DNA of 64,000 bases, taken from NCBI GenBank assembly GCA_907163375.1, contig CAJQUW010007520.1, positions 7,501 to 71,500 of the forward strand. Reading direction: 5' to 3'. The stretch is from Prostheceraeus crozeri (lineage: Eukaryota > Platyhelminthes > Polycladida > Euryleptidae). Under the pieces are notes generated by a model that was not told the origin of the DNA, did not search any database, and was given only the letters and a program-made list of their open reading frames with translations. The translations under genes and the position numbers were made by a program. Below, piece after piece: positions 1 to 11,815 of the stretch (position 1 is the first letter of the stretch; every line of letters begins with the position of its first letter).

Positions 1-32
1 CATGTAGCAAGAGGCAATCTTTTGTTTACCCA

Positions 33-1732
33 CATTATGGTCACGTAATAACGGGTGATCTGGATATTGTCGATGATAAAGACTTACGTCAACTCTTCAG
101 TTTTGGTACCAAACACAGAATCCCCAAAAGCCTTAGTTGGAGTGCCATAACAACTCAAATCAGTAATTCATTAGATGAGCATATTACAAAAATAAGTAAG
201 AAAGAGAAGCTCGAGGCTACTCTATTCCCAGCGTGGAAATCAAGAATCATGGCACTGATTAAAGATCGAATATATCTTGCCAAGAAATCTCTCATCGAAT
301 CTCGAATAGATTTCGAGCACACACTAACCGACACAAGATAAATGTCAAAATGGGGAAAACTCTGAAAGAATTGCAGAATGACGTCATAATTGCGCCAGTT
401 GATAAAGCATCCAATAATTATGCCTTCATTTGCAAAAAGTTTTATCTCCAAATTCTCTTAGCCGAGTTGGGAATTGATATTTCCACGTCGAACATATCAG
501 GTAATGATACCTATGGTCCAGAGCAAATTTTAGCGCAGAATGTAACTGAGCAACACACAACAATTATGAAAAGCGAGTTTAAACTATCTGTCTGTGAAAA
601 AGACAGAAAATTACCAAAATTTGGATTCCAAAATTTCACAAAACTCCATGCAAATTTAGATTCATAGCAGGAGCACGACAATACACATCGAAAAAGCTTC
701 CCATCAAAGTAAATTCAGCCTTAAGTATTTTGCGTGACAATTTTCAGAGATATTGTATGGCAATTAAGAGAAACAGCGGTTTCGATTGTTTCTGGAGTAT
801 AAAGTTCACACAAGAATTTCTACACAGATTAAATTCGACACAAGTTCATTCATTGCAAGTTTTCGATTTTTCAACCTTAAATACGAATCTTGATCAAAAA
901 TTCAATTTTTTGAAGATCACATATTCGCTATTATGGATTTGGTGTTTAATTCCTCAAATGGAATTTATTTGCATTGGATATGATAAGTCCTTTTTGCTCA
1001 ATGAAAAAATATAATGGTTATCACTGTTTTGATAAACAGAAGTTAAAAGAAGCCATACATTTCCTATTATCACAGACCTACGTCACATTCGGTAATTTAG
1101 TTTTCAGGCAGATTAAAGGCATTCCAATGGGAGAAAATTCTAGTCCACTCCTAGCTGACCCATTCCTCTTACACTGCGAATATGTTTTTATGCAAAATTT
1201 GATAAAAACTAAGAAATATCATTTAGCACGATTGTAATCACCTACATCAAGATACATAGACGATATCTGTGTTGTCAATTATAAACACTTTAATTCGTTG
1301 ATTCAAAGAATTTATCCACCTGACTTGTTGGCAGAGAGAAATGGAGATAACAATAAAGAGGTAGTTTACCTTGATGTGAAAATACAAATCTCACAGAACA
1401 GCTTGAGAACTTCAGTATATCACAAGGTAGATGACTTCTCTTTCTCTGTGGTGCAACTGACTTTTCCGGAGAGCATGATCCCATTACAGATTGTCCTTCA
1501 TGTTTTCGCGTCGCAAGTAGTCAGATATTGTAGAATATGCTCGAAGTTACAAGACACTGTACACAAAAATAACAAGACACTAAATATAATGAAATCTAGA
1601 GGTTATTCTCAGCATGACTTGATGAGCTACACAGAAAAGGCTCTCACAAGACATAATGAATCGCTTCACAATTATGGTCTTTTCTCGGCTCGACAATTCA
1701 CTTCACTCTGTGAATTTCAATTAGGCACGTGA
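33..1732 (+). pseudogene. Decayed reverse-transcriptase retroelement (non-LTR or Penelope-like)
   Basis: Consecutive + strand reading frames together resemble one RT polyprotein. The N-terminal part (33-341) begins HYGHVITGDLDIV. Next comes a block with APVDKASNNYAFICKKFY (about 400-450), then FHKTPCKFRFIAGA (about 630-680). RT motif A is FDFSTLNTNL (about 865-895), motif B is QIKGIPMGENSSPLLAD (about 1110-1160), and motif C, the catalytic YIDD, lies in SRYIDDICVVNY (about 1245-1280). The thumb and C-terminal part runs to 1732. The frame changes several times and there are in-frame stops, so the copy is dead. The IPMG and YxDD pattern belongs to a widespread animal RT family close to non-LTR and Penelope-like elements; I cannot fix the clade by eye. 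The 5' part lies outside the window. Confidence 0.8.
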
Positions 1733-3340
1733 CCAACAAACGACTCACATTTTCCTTAATGCCTTGCTGCATAGGTGAATAAACGACTAACAATAACTTG
1801 TAGCCATCATATGGGGGGTGGTGAAGAGTGAATACAGAGCGCTTAGCGTGGCTTACGGAAGATGAGAGAGCTCCCATTGTTAAGTCTTGATGTATGAGGC
1901 GAAGTTTGTGTAAAGGCGGATTACATGTTTATCACACAGCGATTACATGTTTATGGGATTCGAGGATGAACAGGATCTGTTTACTTGTGGGAATCGAAAA
2001 GGCAAAGATTGATGTACAGGATTTGTTTACATGTGCGGATCACAAAAAGGCATACTGTATTTATTGATGGGATGAATTTTATGACAGGATCAGTTTGCAT
2101 GTGGGAAACGTAACAATTGAATAATGTCTGATTGATCTTTGTGACATATCTTTCAAGACAAACCTATTCAGTATTTTGTCAGCCACTATGTGTGGGACCC
2201 CGCTCGTCTGGGTTTGAACAGTTTGAGTGTTCAGGTTAGGGGTCGAAACACAACTAGACGAGTACCTGCTGATGACTGACGGACTGCAGTATTATGTTTT
2301 ATATCCCTTAATCGGTAGCTGAAGTAGTGATCGATGTATTGTAATTCAAATGAAGAAATGTGGAATTACATGAAGTACTATAGACGGATGAAGAAACTGG
2401 CGATAACAAATTCAAGTGAAGAAATAGTATTTTCCATGTGTAGTCTTAGGTATAGTGTGTATAGTTTCATTGCTTTCGGCGTAGTAGAATGTCACTGTAG
2501 TTCTGTTGTTTACCTACATTATCAACTTTCCACTTATCCACTCTTACCATTGCTTTGTGTAGTGTCAGATATAGTTCACTTGTAATCGGTGTAGTAGCAT
2601 CGTTGTATTTCCATCTTTTACCTCCACTTTTCCAATTTTTATTCATCGGTTTCCTGTTGTTTTATGATATCCATTTTTAATTTCCATAACCTATGGTGAC
2701 CATTGTCCTATTCTATTTCCACTATCAGCATCTGTAGTTCGTACAGTATATTAGACTTCTGTTTTGAATCTATGGTATTAGTATATTAACAGCAAGGATG
2801 AGTAGTATTACAAGTCTTAAGATTTCCATTTTTACCAGATATTGGGCCAAAGCTGATCAATTTTAATTCGTTGCCACGAGAAAGCTACATTGAGTTCTTT
2901 TAAGAACTGATTAATCCAATGGTTACACTAGCATTGCCCTTGTACACTTACGGATTGGAGAACGCCATCAGTCCTCATTAGGACTACTTTAACTAATAAT
3001 TTAAATTAGTAAGCATTATATTCTATCATAAATGGCTACTGGGATGACTTTCATCATCGTATGAGAGTTACTACTGCTTCTGTCCCAGATGATCATACTA
3101 AGATAACTGACACAGAACAGATAGCCAACTTCGAAAGTCTTTCCATCGCGTCAGATCGCCTGTCAAGATCATACTGCGTGTTTGGAAAATAGAGCTACAA
3201 GAGTGACAATACTTGGCATATCAAGCCATTCTGCGTGAGGATTCAGTAAACGTATTAGAAATAGGGAGCGATTCTTGATGTCAGATCATTAGGAATTTTC
3301 TATAGTAGTGAAGCCTTCAAAGATAATAGCCGAAGAGATT
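1733..3340. other. No gene; probable 3' flank of the RT element
   Basis: No recognisable coding sequence. Between about 1900 and 2110 there are loose degenerate repeats of a phrase resembling GTTTACATGTGGGA-TCG, possibly part of the 3' region of the preceding retroelement. The 83-codon frame at 2334-2585 is low-complexity and resembles nothing I know. Confidence 0.5.
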
Positions 3341-3348
3341 TCATTTTA

Positions 3349-4292
3349 CTATATTCTTTATTAAGTTACCAAACATGTTTCAGTCATCAGACATGACCAT
3401 CTTCAGTGCCAAATTAACAGTGAACTTATTGGCAAAGTCTCAAATTTAAAACTTAAATTCTAGCTATATACAAATTACTTAATAGAAATATTGTATAACC
3501 TAGTTTTCTAACAACCATAAAGATGACAATTAAAAAGAAAAATGATAACTAAATAACTATGAGCATGAATGCAGATGGTAAACATTGAAAAGATGTAAAA
3601 ATTCTGATGTCGTGTGATCGTTTGGAAGTTACCCTACAAAGCAAACACATTCAAGGAAGTAAACAAAAAAACTCACCAGATCAACAAAGTGCTAGAGAAG
3701 TCAAAAATAAAAACTGCATACAACACATGGAAAATACAAAATATTTTTAGAAACAAAGATCCCATCAAATTCGAAGAGTCCTCCTCTCTTGTCTACTTGT
3801 GTAATTGTGAACACTCCTCTCAGTGCTGCATCGGAGAAACTCGGAGACATTTGCAGAATTGGATGGATGAACACATAAAGGCAATTCACTATCTGAAATA
3901 TACAATGCACATACATCCTCCAGCAGCCCGAAATTTCAAAGTCATGATGAAAGTAAACTACCCAAAAACAGCAGAGACTTTGATAATCAAGGGATGCAAT
4001 GGACCATTAATGAACAATCACACGACATCAGAATTTTTACATCTTTTTAATGTTTATCATCTGCATTCATGCTCATAGTTATTCAGTTATCATTTTTCTC
4101 TTTAATTGTCATCTTTATGGTTGCTGGAAAACTAGGTTATCCAATATTTCTATTGAGTAATTTGTATATAGCTAGAATTTAAGTTTTAAATTTGAGACTT
4201 TGCCAATAAGTTCACTGTTAATTTGGCACTGAAGATGGTCATGTCTGATGACTGAAACATGTTGGGTAACTTAAAAAAGAATACAATATAGT
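3349..4292 (+). mobile_element. Short Penelope-like element with inverted terminal arms
   Basis: A left arm (about 3349-3618) is the reverse complement of a right arm (about 4018-4292), matching over nearly the whole ~270 bp with scattered substitutions and small indels. The ~400 bp between them encodes the end of a Penelope-like GIY-YIG domain, and the coding frame runs into the right arm. Penelope-like elements are known to carry long terminal repeats in direct or inverted orientation and to be 5' truncated, which fits. Each arm holds a CTGAAGA...GAAAC hammerhead-like motif. A phrase resembling TAGTGAAGCCTT occurs just outside both arms (near 3306 and 4289), but the left copy is some 30 bp from the arm, so I do not claim a target duplication. 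Confidence 0.75.
3614..4078 (+). pseudogene. Penelope-like GIY-YIG endonuclease domain fragment
   Basis: Open frame of 154 codons without a convincing start (the first codon is GTG). It contains a lysine-rich linker followed by SLVYLCNCEHSSQCCIGETRRHLQ. This matches the Penelope-like pattern of a cysteine pair just before (Y)IG-x-T/E-x-R-x-L, with the catalytic arginine and a following EH. The first tyrosine of the YIG triad is replaced by cysteine (CCIGET), so activity is doubtful. The RT domain is absent, which is usual for 5'-truncated copies. The frame ends inside the right inverted arm. The family assignment rests on motif spacing. Confidence 0.7.
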
Positions 4293-4747
4293 GAAGCCTT
4301 ATTTGACACTTTTACGTCCAGTGAATTCAATCTCAAGGTCTCGAATCTCGAGAAATCGAGCATTTTATGTGTTCGAGATCTCGAGATTACAGCACTGAGA
4401 TTTCGTATTTATGAAGCTTGCATCATGAAGCTTGTTTTCATGAACTTAGAACGTTGCCTACATGAATTACTTTTTGATCTTTTCACATTTCCACACAATC
4501 GAACTTTGCATTTGCACAACTTGTTAGGCTTGGTGAAAAACAAAATTGTTCACATCTACATATAATGTGAGCTTACTTGTACAAGCACTCAGCATACCCT
4601 GAACGAGTTTACATGCTCATTATTCATGTAGACTAGATGATATATATCTAAATAAGGGTTTCGCCTAACTGCTTTGACTACGTTGTAGGGGCTGGGTGGG
4701 AGAGGACAATGAGAGATCACGCAGAGCTATTCTACCTATGATATTGC

Positions 4748-6067
4748 CAGTGGCGTCGCGTGCTCCCAGACCATAGGCCTTCGCTCCATAGAGGATTTCT
4801 ATATTTCTGCTGCAGACAGCAAGAACTGCATAAAATAATTAATTTGACGCTATCTTAATTTCAGTGAATTTTCAAACACTTGTACAAGTACATGAACATT
4901 CAAGTCATACTGGCATCCATGACTACAGAATGAAATGAAATGTGAGAAATAGTTGCTGATATTTAAATGAAAGGTACACTGAAGTCCATAGACTACCCAA
5001 TGTAGACTATTCTGCACATGAATTGTGATTTGTGATTCACTATGAGTCCTATGTGACGACCTCTTTTTCTGAACAGCCTCCTAAGCATGCAATCTTAAGC
5101 TGACTGTTCGTCAACGCGACTCTTGTCTTCCCAAGATTTTAAACGTCGAATGACAATGAAAATGTGATGTCGATTTCTCACGTGACGCTTGATCGCCTCG
5201 GTGAGATTAGAGAACATTCACTCTCGAGGAAGCTCTCGCCAACGCAAGACTCTGATGTACGTATTTATTATAGTCTGTCAATAACTTACATATTTCAAAT
5301 TTAGGGCTGCTAAAATGCTTTTTGTGCTCCTCCTCATATTCTATCCCTTGAGAGTGGTGTAGTTTTTATTTCAATGCCATGATTTTCGTGTACGATGGTT
5401 GGAGTTTTTTGCATAATCCCTCGGACGACTGGCCGATGTAGAAAATAACCACTGTTGAAATCGCCGCCTTAAACATAATATCACCAATATGCCTTGAATC
5501 ATTATCTCTGACTGAATCGCACATCAAATTATGGAAACTTCGCCACTTTATCTTACAGCGGCTTCTAACCTTCCGATCCGACATTCAGCCATTGCATTGG
5601 TGAACGCAGACACGACGATTCAACGCGTCATCATCTTCTTCAAAATTTGGCGAAGCTACGAATAGGGAAAATTTGCGCCTCTCTCTATCTGAATCTCTGA
5701 ATTTATAAATAGATCCCTTCTTACATTGCTGCAATTTATTTGCTTCTGTGCTTCTACCGGAAGAGGACAACTCTAATTATCGATGTGCACACTCTCCACA
5801 TATCACACAAACACAGATCTACAGATCACAGATCCCCAGCGCATTGTGTGATTGCTTGAAGATCCTCGCAGTGAACAGCTGAGCGCTGGCGCTCGGAATG
5901 TATTTGAGAGTAGTGACTTGAAACTGTAAAGTGTATGTAAAGTTGTAAACGTAAAGATGCTCTCAAAAGCAAAAAAAACTGAAACTATTTGAACCTTTTT
6001 TATGAACGTAAATAATTATTTCTGGGTATGCGGCGAAGGCCTCGCAGGCACGGAGACGACACCACTG
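4748..6067. mobile_element. hAT-type non-autonomous element
   Basis: The left end starts CAGTGGCGTCGCGTG; the right end, read as reverse complement, starts CAGTGGTGTCGTCTCCGTG. Both ends carry GAGGCCTTCGC or AGGCCTTCGC about 25-35 bases inside. Flanking 8-mers are GATATTGC (4740-4747) and GACATTGC (6068-6075), an 8-bp target duplication with one mismatch. An 8-bp duplication and CAGTG-like ends are typical of hAT transposons. The ~1.3-kb interior shows no transposase; two short minus-strand frames (5366-5584, 5585-5770) have no recognisable domain. Confidence 0.65.
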
Positions 6068-6171
6068 GACATTGCATTTGTCAAGAATATTGTATTTTAA
6101 TTTTTTCCTCACCTTCTGATAGATCTTGCTGAATATTTGAAACTTAACGGAATTAAAGGAATTACTTTTTT

Positions 6172-6300
6172 GTTGTTGTGATGATAAACTTTATTCCAAT
6201 GACATGCACAGATATTTCAATGTTGCCACAGTAAAATTTAATTGCGCAAAAGATCAGGACATATGTAGCGATCTGTAATGTCGAACAATAAAATAGAGCA
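6172..6300 (-). repeat. Possible LINE 3' end
   Basis: On the minus strand this reads GGAATAAAGTTTATCATCAC followed by a CAA-rich tail, resembling the AATAAA plus short-repeat 3' ends of jockey/CR1-type LINEs. It parallels the GGAAATAAAGC(ATT)n end of the LINE at 31.6 kb. No coding part is attached, so this is weak. Confidence 0.25.
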
Positions 6301-6489
6301 GTCAGTTGTCATAATAGGAAGGTTGTAGCACTTTCACTTGAGATAATGATGTACAAATTGGGGAAACATTACTCTTATCACATTTACATAGTCTAAATAA
6401 AGATCGTTTATACCGCAATTATAAATTAAGACAATTCCGAAATTAGATCGCCCAGTGTCAGCACCCGACTTCAGTCCTTATCATGTAGC

Positions 6490-6822
6490 CTATGGGAAGA
6501 GTGGGACACATTGAACCACCAGCCGCATCCGACAAACTATTGATAGTGGAGAGACTTAATACTTTATGATTTAGTTCATTATATCAAGTAAAAGTGATAC
6601 CTCTGATGAATATTGATGCCTCTACATTAATTAATTGATTTGGTATGATAGTGGAGTCAAATAATTAGCGCACTGACACCCTCTAATTTGCAAAGCATCG
6701 TCACCACTCACTATCGTGGGTGAGAGTGGGTGGGGCTCATTGAACCGCCAACCGCATCTGCGACACCATTTAATGGAAACTTTATACTTTATGACATGGT
6801 TTACTTCATCGAGTGTATGTAT
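6490..6822 (+). repeat. Diverged direct duplication
   Basis: A block of about 95 bp beginning GAGTGGGACACATTGAACC (near 6499) recurs about 230 bp later as GAGTGGGTGGGGCTCATTGAACC (near 6726). Both are followed by a CCGCATC element and ACTTTATGA. Identity is moderate, suggesting an old tandem duplication or two members of one repeat family. Confidence 0.45.
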
Positions 6823-7021
6823 GTGATAATCTCAACTATTTAAAACATAATTATGTTCTCCATCAATGTTTTCAATGTTTTCAATGTTTTCTTCAGAATC
6901 TTCAAAATTTCAATGAAAATGCATAACAAGCATTCTTTATCAGTTTCATCAATTTTCAGTTGAAAATATTTAAATACAGACTTATTTGCATGCGAGCACG
7001 TTTTTGAAAGGTTAGTGATGT

Positions 7022-7085
7022 GGGACGGTTTAACATACGGTTTAACATACGGTTTAACATAACGGTTTTTTATACGATTTAACAT
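7022..7085 (+). repeat. Short minisatellite, ~14-bp unit
   Basis: The unit ACGGTTTAACATAC is repeated about four times, with the last copies degenerate. It accounts for the VKPYVKPYVKP run seen on the minus strand; I do not regard that frame as a gene. Confidence 0.8.
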
Positions 7086-9032
7086 ATTTTTTATAAATCT
7101 TGTTAAACTATGAATTTGTGCATGTTGTATAATGCTGTATATTACAGTTATTTCCATTTTTACACATGTTGTTATTGTTATATTGTTATATATGTTATTT
7201 AGAACAACAATCGAAGATCCGTCCTAGGGAAAGATATTCATTTTTTCCTTCCTCTTCAAATTTTGAATCGATAGTTCTAGCACAAAGATAAGCGTGTAGA
7301 TAACCATCATCGGATCTAGAATGCAAAAATGTGCTACAACGTTGGTTTCGCTTAACTGTGCATGTCGGTTGGTCTGTCATCCAATAAATCTTGCAATTTC
7401 GATATTCCCAGAAGCATATGGAAGTAGTAAAATGTTACTCCTCTAACAATTAATTGATTCAGTGAATTTTTAGGTTCGACTATTCCTGTGCCTACGCTTG
7501 TTAAGTTCATCTGCCCCCACAGAGAGAGAGAGACGGACGGTTGACTGCCCTCCCTCGTGCCACTCGCGTTGTGGTCGGCAAAAAGAAAAAAGAGTTCGAA
7601 GAGACCCGGATTTCGCGGTCTTTGTCAATCCATGATACTTTATTGAGACTGGGGATTCCGCTAGTTAATCCGTGGCAAATTTGAGAAATACTTAGAAATT
7701 TTTGCAGTAAAATTTACAAAAATGCAATAAAATTTATAAATATTTTTACAATAGATTCAATGACTTTTGCTCATATTACACTATTCCAGTCGCTAGGTGT
7801 CGTTGCATTGTTGGTCTACACTGTAAACTGTTCGTTACCAAAGCTACTTAAAAAAACGATGTGCAGAACGAGACTGACAAATGTACGAAAGCGGATAATT
7901 GAGTAGGAAAGCCAGTCGCTTTCGTAGCGCATGAACACGAACAGTAGTGCTTTCGGACATTTTGTTATTCTCGTATTGTACATCGATTTCGCATTCAAAA
8001 TCAGTCAGTTTTCGTGCTCTACATGTACAGTTTATAGTGTTCTTTACCAATATTCATGACTATTCTCTTTAGATATACAATAAAATCACCATTACGGCAA
8101 GAATTTGCAGCTGCACAAATTTCACTTATCGGATTCTTTTTAAGATATAACGACGTTGACTTAGATCGGTACCTGATCGAGTAGCTGAAACATTAACCAT
8201 TAACTTAAACATTAAATTAAGTATTAAGAGGCAATAAACCTAGCACAGGATTCGATTTGACTAAAAGAAAACAGTATGATTATTTCCTGAGATCTCTCTT
8301 GACCTCATCTTAACTGTCGAAAATGAGGTGATGCATTAATCTGATAGGCATCAATAAAGCTCTGCAAAAAGCAAAATTCATCTAGCTATATTTAGCAAGC
8401 TATTCTGTTATCGAGGTTGTTTGCTCGATTCTGTTGGTTTAGCGATTAAATTTTCTGAAATTGCATACACTTAGAAGACTGTGACAGTGCAGTGCAGATC
8501 TACTTGCCCAGGATAACTAATTGCTTTCTGTCAGAAAACCTGCTAATTGCGTTTATCGAACTTTCTCAGCAGAACAAACTAAATCACTGAACACATAATA
8601 TATTGAAGTAAATTTATATCCTTTCAGTCACCTTTGTGAGCTAAACGCATCCTTCATTATTGCACTAAATTCAAAATTTTATTACATTATATTGCAATGT
8701 TCATCATTTACATCACAGTGCTTTTATCTTTCTATTATAGACATGTCCTTTTTATCCAACGTACATTCCCGAAGTCTTCAGCTTTACATTTCATATCCTA
8801 CCATCTCACGATTTGAACTGTTCAATCATTCAATCATTGCAATTGTTTTTAAAAGCACTACTCGATTGAATATTGTTATCGAAGTTTGTCATAGTTTAGA
8901 AAAAGGTAGACATTTACCTCTACAATATTATTTAGTAAAATATGGAGTTTTTGTACTCATTCAAGATCTTGGATAAAATCTGGAAATACCATATGCGTTA
9001 TTTCAATGGCAGAATAATCAATAAATTATCGT
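7086..9032. other. No gene recognised
   Basis: AT-rich sequence with short open frames only (the longest under 100 codons) and no recognisable domain. A short (GA)n run lies near 7520-7532. Confidence 0.5.
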
Positions 9033-9138
9033 TCAAGAATTACGTAATCGCATAAAGGGGTGGAGAAATGACTGTCGAATGGTTGAGGGCGATACGAGGG
9101 GAGGGTGTTTGAGGCAGCGTGCGATTACATAATCGTTG
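9033..9138. mobile_element. Small MITE-like inverted repeat
   Basis: The left end TACGTAATCGCA (9041-9052) is mirrored by TGCGATTACATAAT (9120-9133). The interior is G-rich (AAAGGGGTGGAG, GAGGGGAGGGTG). Short elements with terminal TTACGTAAT and a G-rich interior are common MITE-like repeats in animals. No clear target duplication was found. Confidence 0.45.
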
Positions 9139-9729
9139 AGAGAACAAAAGACTATTTGTTCGTTGTTAATTTTCTCTTAACAATAGTCTGATATGCTAGT
9201 AATCTGATCCCCAGATACTTTTGTACATTAACCAGACTTTTAGTGAAATCTAGACTTCATTAATAGTGAAATTTTAGAAACACATGTTTTAATTTTAGAA
9301 CATGTGTTTTAATTTGTGAAGACAGAGAATTCATTATTGATCAAACAAAGGTTACAAAACTGTTGCAATCTAATGCACGTCGACATTTCCAATTCTCGAT
9401 GGATTAACTTTCATCTTAGAAGCAATTCTTCAAAACTAATTTATTACGACAGTCAAATAATCCAATGCTTCGGTTATCAATAGTAGCCATTCTCATCTAA
9501 ACAACAAATGTTTGATTGAAATACACATGTAAAAGCATGACATTCAACAATAACCTGCATGATATACCGGTACGTACGTATATGCAAGCATAAAACATAG
9601 AAAAATGATGTATTATGTTAAACAAATTGACCAACATGTATGTATGCATACTGTGAAATCTTGCAAATATTTTTGAAAATGATTTCTCATCATTTTTTAG
9701 AAAATACAGAATCACCGGAATAACTTTTC

Positions 9730-10611
9730 CATTAATGCAAGCTGTGATTATTTCGCCGAAATCCTCGATGGAGATTCTGAATCAATTTCTTCACACTGTT
9801 GTGGAGCGGATGGTAGAATCGATGTTGAACTGACACCTCATGAAGTCCATAGAGAACTTCCAAATCTGAAAAACAAGAGCCCTGGTCCAGACGGTGTTCC
9901 CACATGGGTATTCAGAAAGTATGTGGATATTTTGTGTGATCCAGTTTGTCACCTTTTCAACAGAAGTTTCCAGGAATGTGTAGTCCCTTAGCAAATCTGT
10001 CTCCACTTCCAAAATGGAGGACAATGAGAATGAGAAAAAAAGCAAGATTTTGGGTATCACTACGAAGCAGAACAGCAGAGCGCAGACCGTTCTCAATGAC
10101 AATATTGTCGCAATTCAAGAGGTTGATAGTATGTATGCATCTTCTTGGAGCAACCTCCTCAGCCGATATGAAGTGGTCCAAGCATTTTGACAACATAGTA
10201 AAGAATTCATCATCCAGAATCTTCATCATCAGATATTTACGTAAAGCCGGATGTCCAACACATCTCATGAAGAAGGCCTACTTCTCTTTAATACGATTAT
10301 CCCTTCTCTACGTATACCCGTGCTTTTGTAATGCGCCATAGTTTTGAACGAGAAGATTGCTCCTGACGAAAGGCGTGTTGCACGTATTTTTGGACGCAAA
10401 TTTCAAATCTCACCGTCCATCGTCGAGGCTGTAGACTCTATGTAACAAAACCTCACGTCATCCATTTTGGCATCTCCCAATCATCCCCTCCGTTATCTTT
10501 TTGCCAGAAACCACTCCCATAATGCAATGAACACATCTCTTCGCCCGCAGGTTGCACGCACCAAGCGTTTTAGTACTTCCTTTATTAGATATGCTGCCTA
10601 TACATAACTTT
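9730..10611 (+). pseudogene. Internally deleted LINE (jockey/CR1-type) ORF2 fragment
   Basis: The first block (about 9750-9989) reads FAEILDGDSE... then LKNKSPGPDGVPTWVFRK and PVCHLFNRSF, the conserved PGPDGIP region at the start of LINE reverse transcriptases. A frame change follows, leading into LSPLPKW. The central RT, including the catalytic YADD motif, is missing. The next recognisable part is the post-RT region, LLGATSSADMKWSKHFDNIV... SSRIFIIRYLRKAGCPTHLM... YPCFCNAP (about 10140-10340). The conserved C-terminus NHSHNAMNTSLRP... TKRFSTSFIRYA lies at about 10510-10600. Several frames are involved. The mariner at 10621 begins directly after this C-terminus and may have inserted into the LINE's 3' end. 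Confidence 0.8.
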
Positions 10612-10755
10612 CATTATATAGGTCATCACATAAAAAATTGCGTTTTTTATATGGTTCATTTAATTGGATTCTATGATATTATTCTTTATCATTTTATTCT
10701 TTTGTAAACAAGTTTGTGTCATATCTGTAAACCGTTCATTGTCTCTACTATATTG

Positions 10756-11117
10756 CATGGATATCTATATAGTAAGGGGATGAGACACTCTACTCAAAAT
10801 CAATTTAGCTCTATACCAACTCGGTGTTACTTGAATCAAAGAACTTTGTAAGTTACAATACGGCAACGGCAATAATACAGTTCAGATGTTGAACTGCAAT
10901 AAGCCTAAGTCAAATTCATTTCATTTTGAAGTGAAAACAATTTATCGTGTAGAAGACGACTGCTTCGTATCAGTAAAGAAATCAGCCATAGCTATAACTT
11001 ATTGATTTTCCCACGAGTCAAAAAATCGACGTTTGAATGTGCACATGGATTTCTTTTTCATTTGCGACTATTCTCATCTACGGCGTGTTCGGAATCCTTA
11101 CTATACAGATATCCATG
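10756..11117. mobile_element. MITE nested in the mariner 5' region
   Basis: Terminal inverted repeats: the left is CATGGATATCTATATAGTAA (+GG) and the right, as reverse complement, CATGGATATCTGTATAGTAA (+GG), one mismatch in 22. The 7-mer TATATTG flanks both sides (10749-10755 and 11118-11124) as a probable target duplication. There is no coding capacity. The superfamily is uncertain. Confidence 0.7.
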
Positions 11118-11815
11118 TATATTGTCTCTGGTTTGTTCCATGTTTGTTCCATCATCGCCACTTTTCACATGAATCATAGATATCTTAAACACAATCATCA
11201 TTATCTTTAACATGGATTCACTTTGAAATCAATTTTAATTTTGATTCCGAAAACCAGCATTCATTTTGACTGCCGCAATGGAGATCAACAGTCGTGACAC
11301 ACAGAATTAGATTGTTTAATCGTATCACTTTGCTAGAAGTGCAAACTGATTCAAACAGATGGCACATGCAAGAACTAAAAAGGGCAAAAAAAAAATTTTT
11401 TTTATACCTTACAGAGAATAAAAATAAATAGCGTCGCGTCGCGGATTGCTGCTCTCCTCTTCCAAAATGCTCCGATCGCCACGACTCCTTCCGAAGAGAA
11501 GAAGAATTCATTGCGCCAAAAAGTTTTCTCGAGTGTGTGGGTCTCCGATCATTTCAAAAAAAAAAAAGCAGCGCACGAAAAAAACGTTCACAAAAAAAAA
11601 CTTCTAGAACGACATCGACTGTGTCTCTTTGCTGTGTGATCCGGTTGATAACAGTCACTGAAACTTTGCACAATTTGGCGTGTTTAATGTTGAACTGGCT
11701 GCTCATTGTTCAATTGCTATGGTATTATGTCAGCAGTTTGTGCCATTTCATTTACGCTACATGTTCCAATGTTTCCCTTCTAGTCAAACGGAAGAAGAGA
11801 CGACCAGTCTAATTC

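Noticed and set aside
3614-4078. Homing endonuclease or host repair nuclease with GIY-YIG fold
   Set aside because: The cysteine pair before the YIG motif and the flanking inverted arms fit a Penelope-like element better.
4340-4395. Regulatory palindromes around CTCGAG repeats
   Set aside because: Short AT/CG palindromes without a known binding pattern or nearby gene.
11537-11812. 91-codon frame upstream of the mariner transposase as a gene
   Set aside because: It is in another frame from the transposase, rich in lysine from A-runs, and matches nothing.
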